Made by a program: the position numbers and the translations under genes. DNA of 5,919 nt from Patescibacteria group bacterium (lineage in GTDB: Bacteria > Patescibacteria > Microgenomatia > Daviesbacterales > UBA10151): the NCBI GenBank assembly GCA_023487645.1, contig JAMDBX010000019.1:1-5919 (forward strand). The letters run 5' to 3'. Below the pieces are notes generated by a model. It saw only the letters and a program-made list of their open reading frames with translations. It had not been told where the DNA came from and ran no database searches. Positions 5,586-5,919 of this stretch are shown here, in pieces (position 1 is the first letter of the stretch; each line of letters starts with the position of its first letter).

Positions 5586-5614
5586 AATCTAACACTTATG
5601 TCAAATGTTGTCAA
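5586..5614 (-). promoter_or_regulatory. Promoter of the phosphatase/ATP-grasp operon
   Basis: On the minus strand a perfect -35 TTGACA (5609-5614), a 17-bp spacer and an extended -10 TGT-TAGATT (hexamer 5586-5591) precede ATG 5570 by 15 bases. The predicted leader is about eight or nine bases with no Shine-Dalgarno motif. This is the best-matching promoter in the window. A second TTGACA on the same strand (5599-5604) is spaced wrongly for this -10. Confidence 0.7.
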
Positions 5615-5637
5615 CTATTCGGTTTTTGTGGTAGGCT
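5608..5637 (+). promoter_or_regulatory. lgt promoter, leaderless arrangement
   Basis: A -35 TTGTCA (5608-5613, five of six consensus bases), an 18-bp spacer and a -10 TGG-TAGGCT (hexamer 5632-5637, TG at 5629-5630) are followed by seven bases and ATG 5645. The hexamer is weak, but the TGG and the spacing to the ATG repeat what is seen at efp and galU. Its -35 overlaps the -35 of the divergent operon promoter. Confidence 0.5.
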
Positions 5638-5644
5638 ATGGGGG

Positions 5645-5919
5645 ATGTTTCCGGTATTATTTTCTATTGGCAGCTTATCCGTTTCCTCGTTTGGGATCTT
5701 TTTGGCGTTGGGTTTTTTGTTGGGTTTGTTTTTAATTTGGAGATTGACCCGAGCCTGGGATTTGGATGAGGAAAAAGTCTTGGATTTGATATTGATAATT
5801 TTTGTCGGCGGGATGATTTTTGCCCGGGTCTTTTTTGCCTTAGAAAACTTGCCATATTTTACCTCTTCACCTTTAAACTTAATCAAGTTTAGCAAAGTTC
5901 CTGGTTTTTCTTTCTGGGG
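5645..5919 (+). CDS. lgt: Prolipoprotein diacylglyceryl transferase, N-terminal part (cut by window edge)
   Basis: Lgt transfers diacylglycerol from phosphatidylglycerol to the lipobox cysteine of prolipoproteins in the cytoplasmic membrane. Ninety-one residues are visible, and no stop occurs before the edge. The start MFPVLFSIGSLSVSSFG matches the usual Lgt opening (M-P-L-IG---I-S-G). It is followed by the first membrane helix FLALGFLLGLFLIWRL (about 19-34), a short loop with DLDEEKVLDL (39-48), a second helix through FVGGMIFARVFFAL (53-66) with the conserved GG-x3-AR pattern, and NLPYFTSSPLNLIKF. The fragment stops at GFSFWG, where E. coli Lgt has the SFHGG segment containing His103; here Trp91 is at that position. 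ATG 5645 gives the family start and lies seven bases behind a -10-like box. The earlier ATG at 5638 opens a different frame that soon ends. Confidence 0.88.
   Translation, partial: MFPVLFSIGSLSVSSFGIFLALGFLLGLFLIWRLTRAWDLDEEKVLDLILIIFVGGMIFARVFFALENLPYFTSSPLNLIKFSKVPGFSFW

Noticed and set aside
5611..5895. Minus-strand open frames opposite lgt, Lys/Asn/Pro-rich
   Set aside because: They are the antisense shadow of the hydrophobic lgt coding sequence, which is clearly recognisable on the plus strand.

Overview
The window looks like a compact bacterial chromosome segment of moderately low G+C, most likely from a Candidate Phyla Radiation (Patescibacteria-like) genome. This placement is an inference. 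It rests on very short gaps between genes, missing Shine-Dalgarno sequences, start codons that sit directly behind promoter -10 boxes, and divergent versions of core proteins. TGA is read as stop (efp and the HAD gene both end in TGA), so the UGA-glycine code of Gracilibacteria/SR1 does not apply.

Layout from left to right. Bases 3-221 hold the C-terminal end of an M1-family aminopeptidase (+). Three bases later a small unrecognised membrane protein ends on the minus strand (225-686). A 94-bp divergent spacer then leads to elongation factor P (efp, 781-1344, +). Between efp and galU lies a 166-bp GC-richer spacer. It can fold into a closed three-way-junction-like structure and contains an intrinsic-terminator-like hairpin. 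galU (UTP-glucose-1-phosphate uridylyltransferase, +) is best started at 1511. It overlaps tail to tail by 24 bp with a minus-strand multi-pass membrane protein resembling YdjM-type predicted metal-dependent hydrolases (2381-2824).

The right half is a minus-strand cluster read from 5570 leftwards. Its first gene encodes a 752-residue protein with an N-terminal histidine-phosphatase domain and a C-terminal half that resembles circularly permuted ATP-grasp ligases. Two bases after its stop comes a HAD-superfamily protein with altered catalytic motifs I and II, then the YdjM-like gene. Divergent from this cluster, the beginning of lgt (prolipoprotein diacylglyceryl transferase) runs off the right edge (5645-5919, +).

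How the parts fit together: efp, galU and lgt are housekeeping genes for translation, nucleotide-sugar supply and lipoprotein maturation, and each appears to have its own promoter. The phosphatase/ATP-grasp fusion plus HAD pair is the least ordinary part and may be an uncharacterised ligase/phosphatase pathway. The recurring promoter arrangement (GG + TAnnnT, then 7-10 nt, then ATG) suggests that leaderless or near-leaderless transcription is the norm here. All functional calls come from reading motifs by eye; no database search was run.
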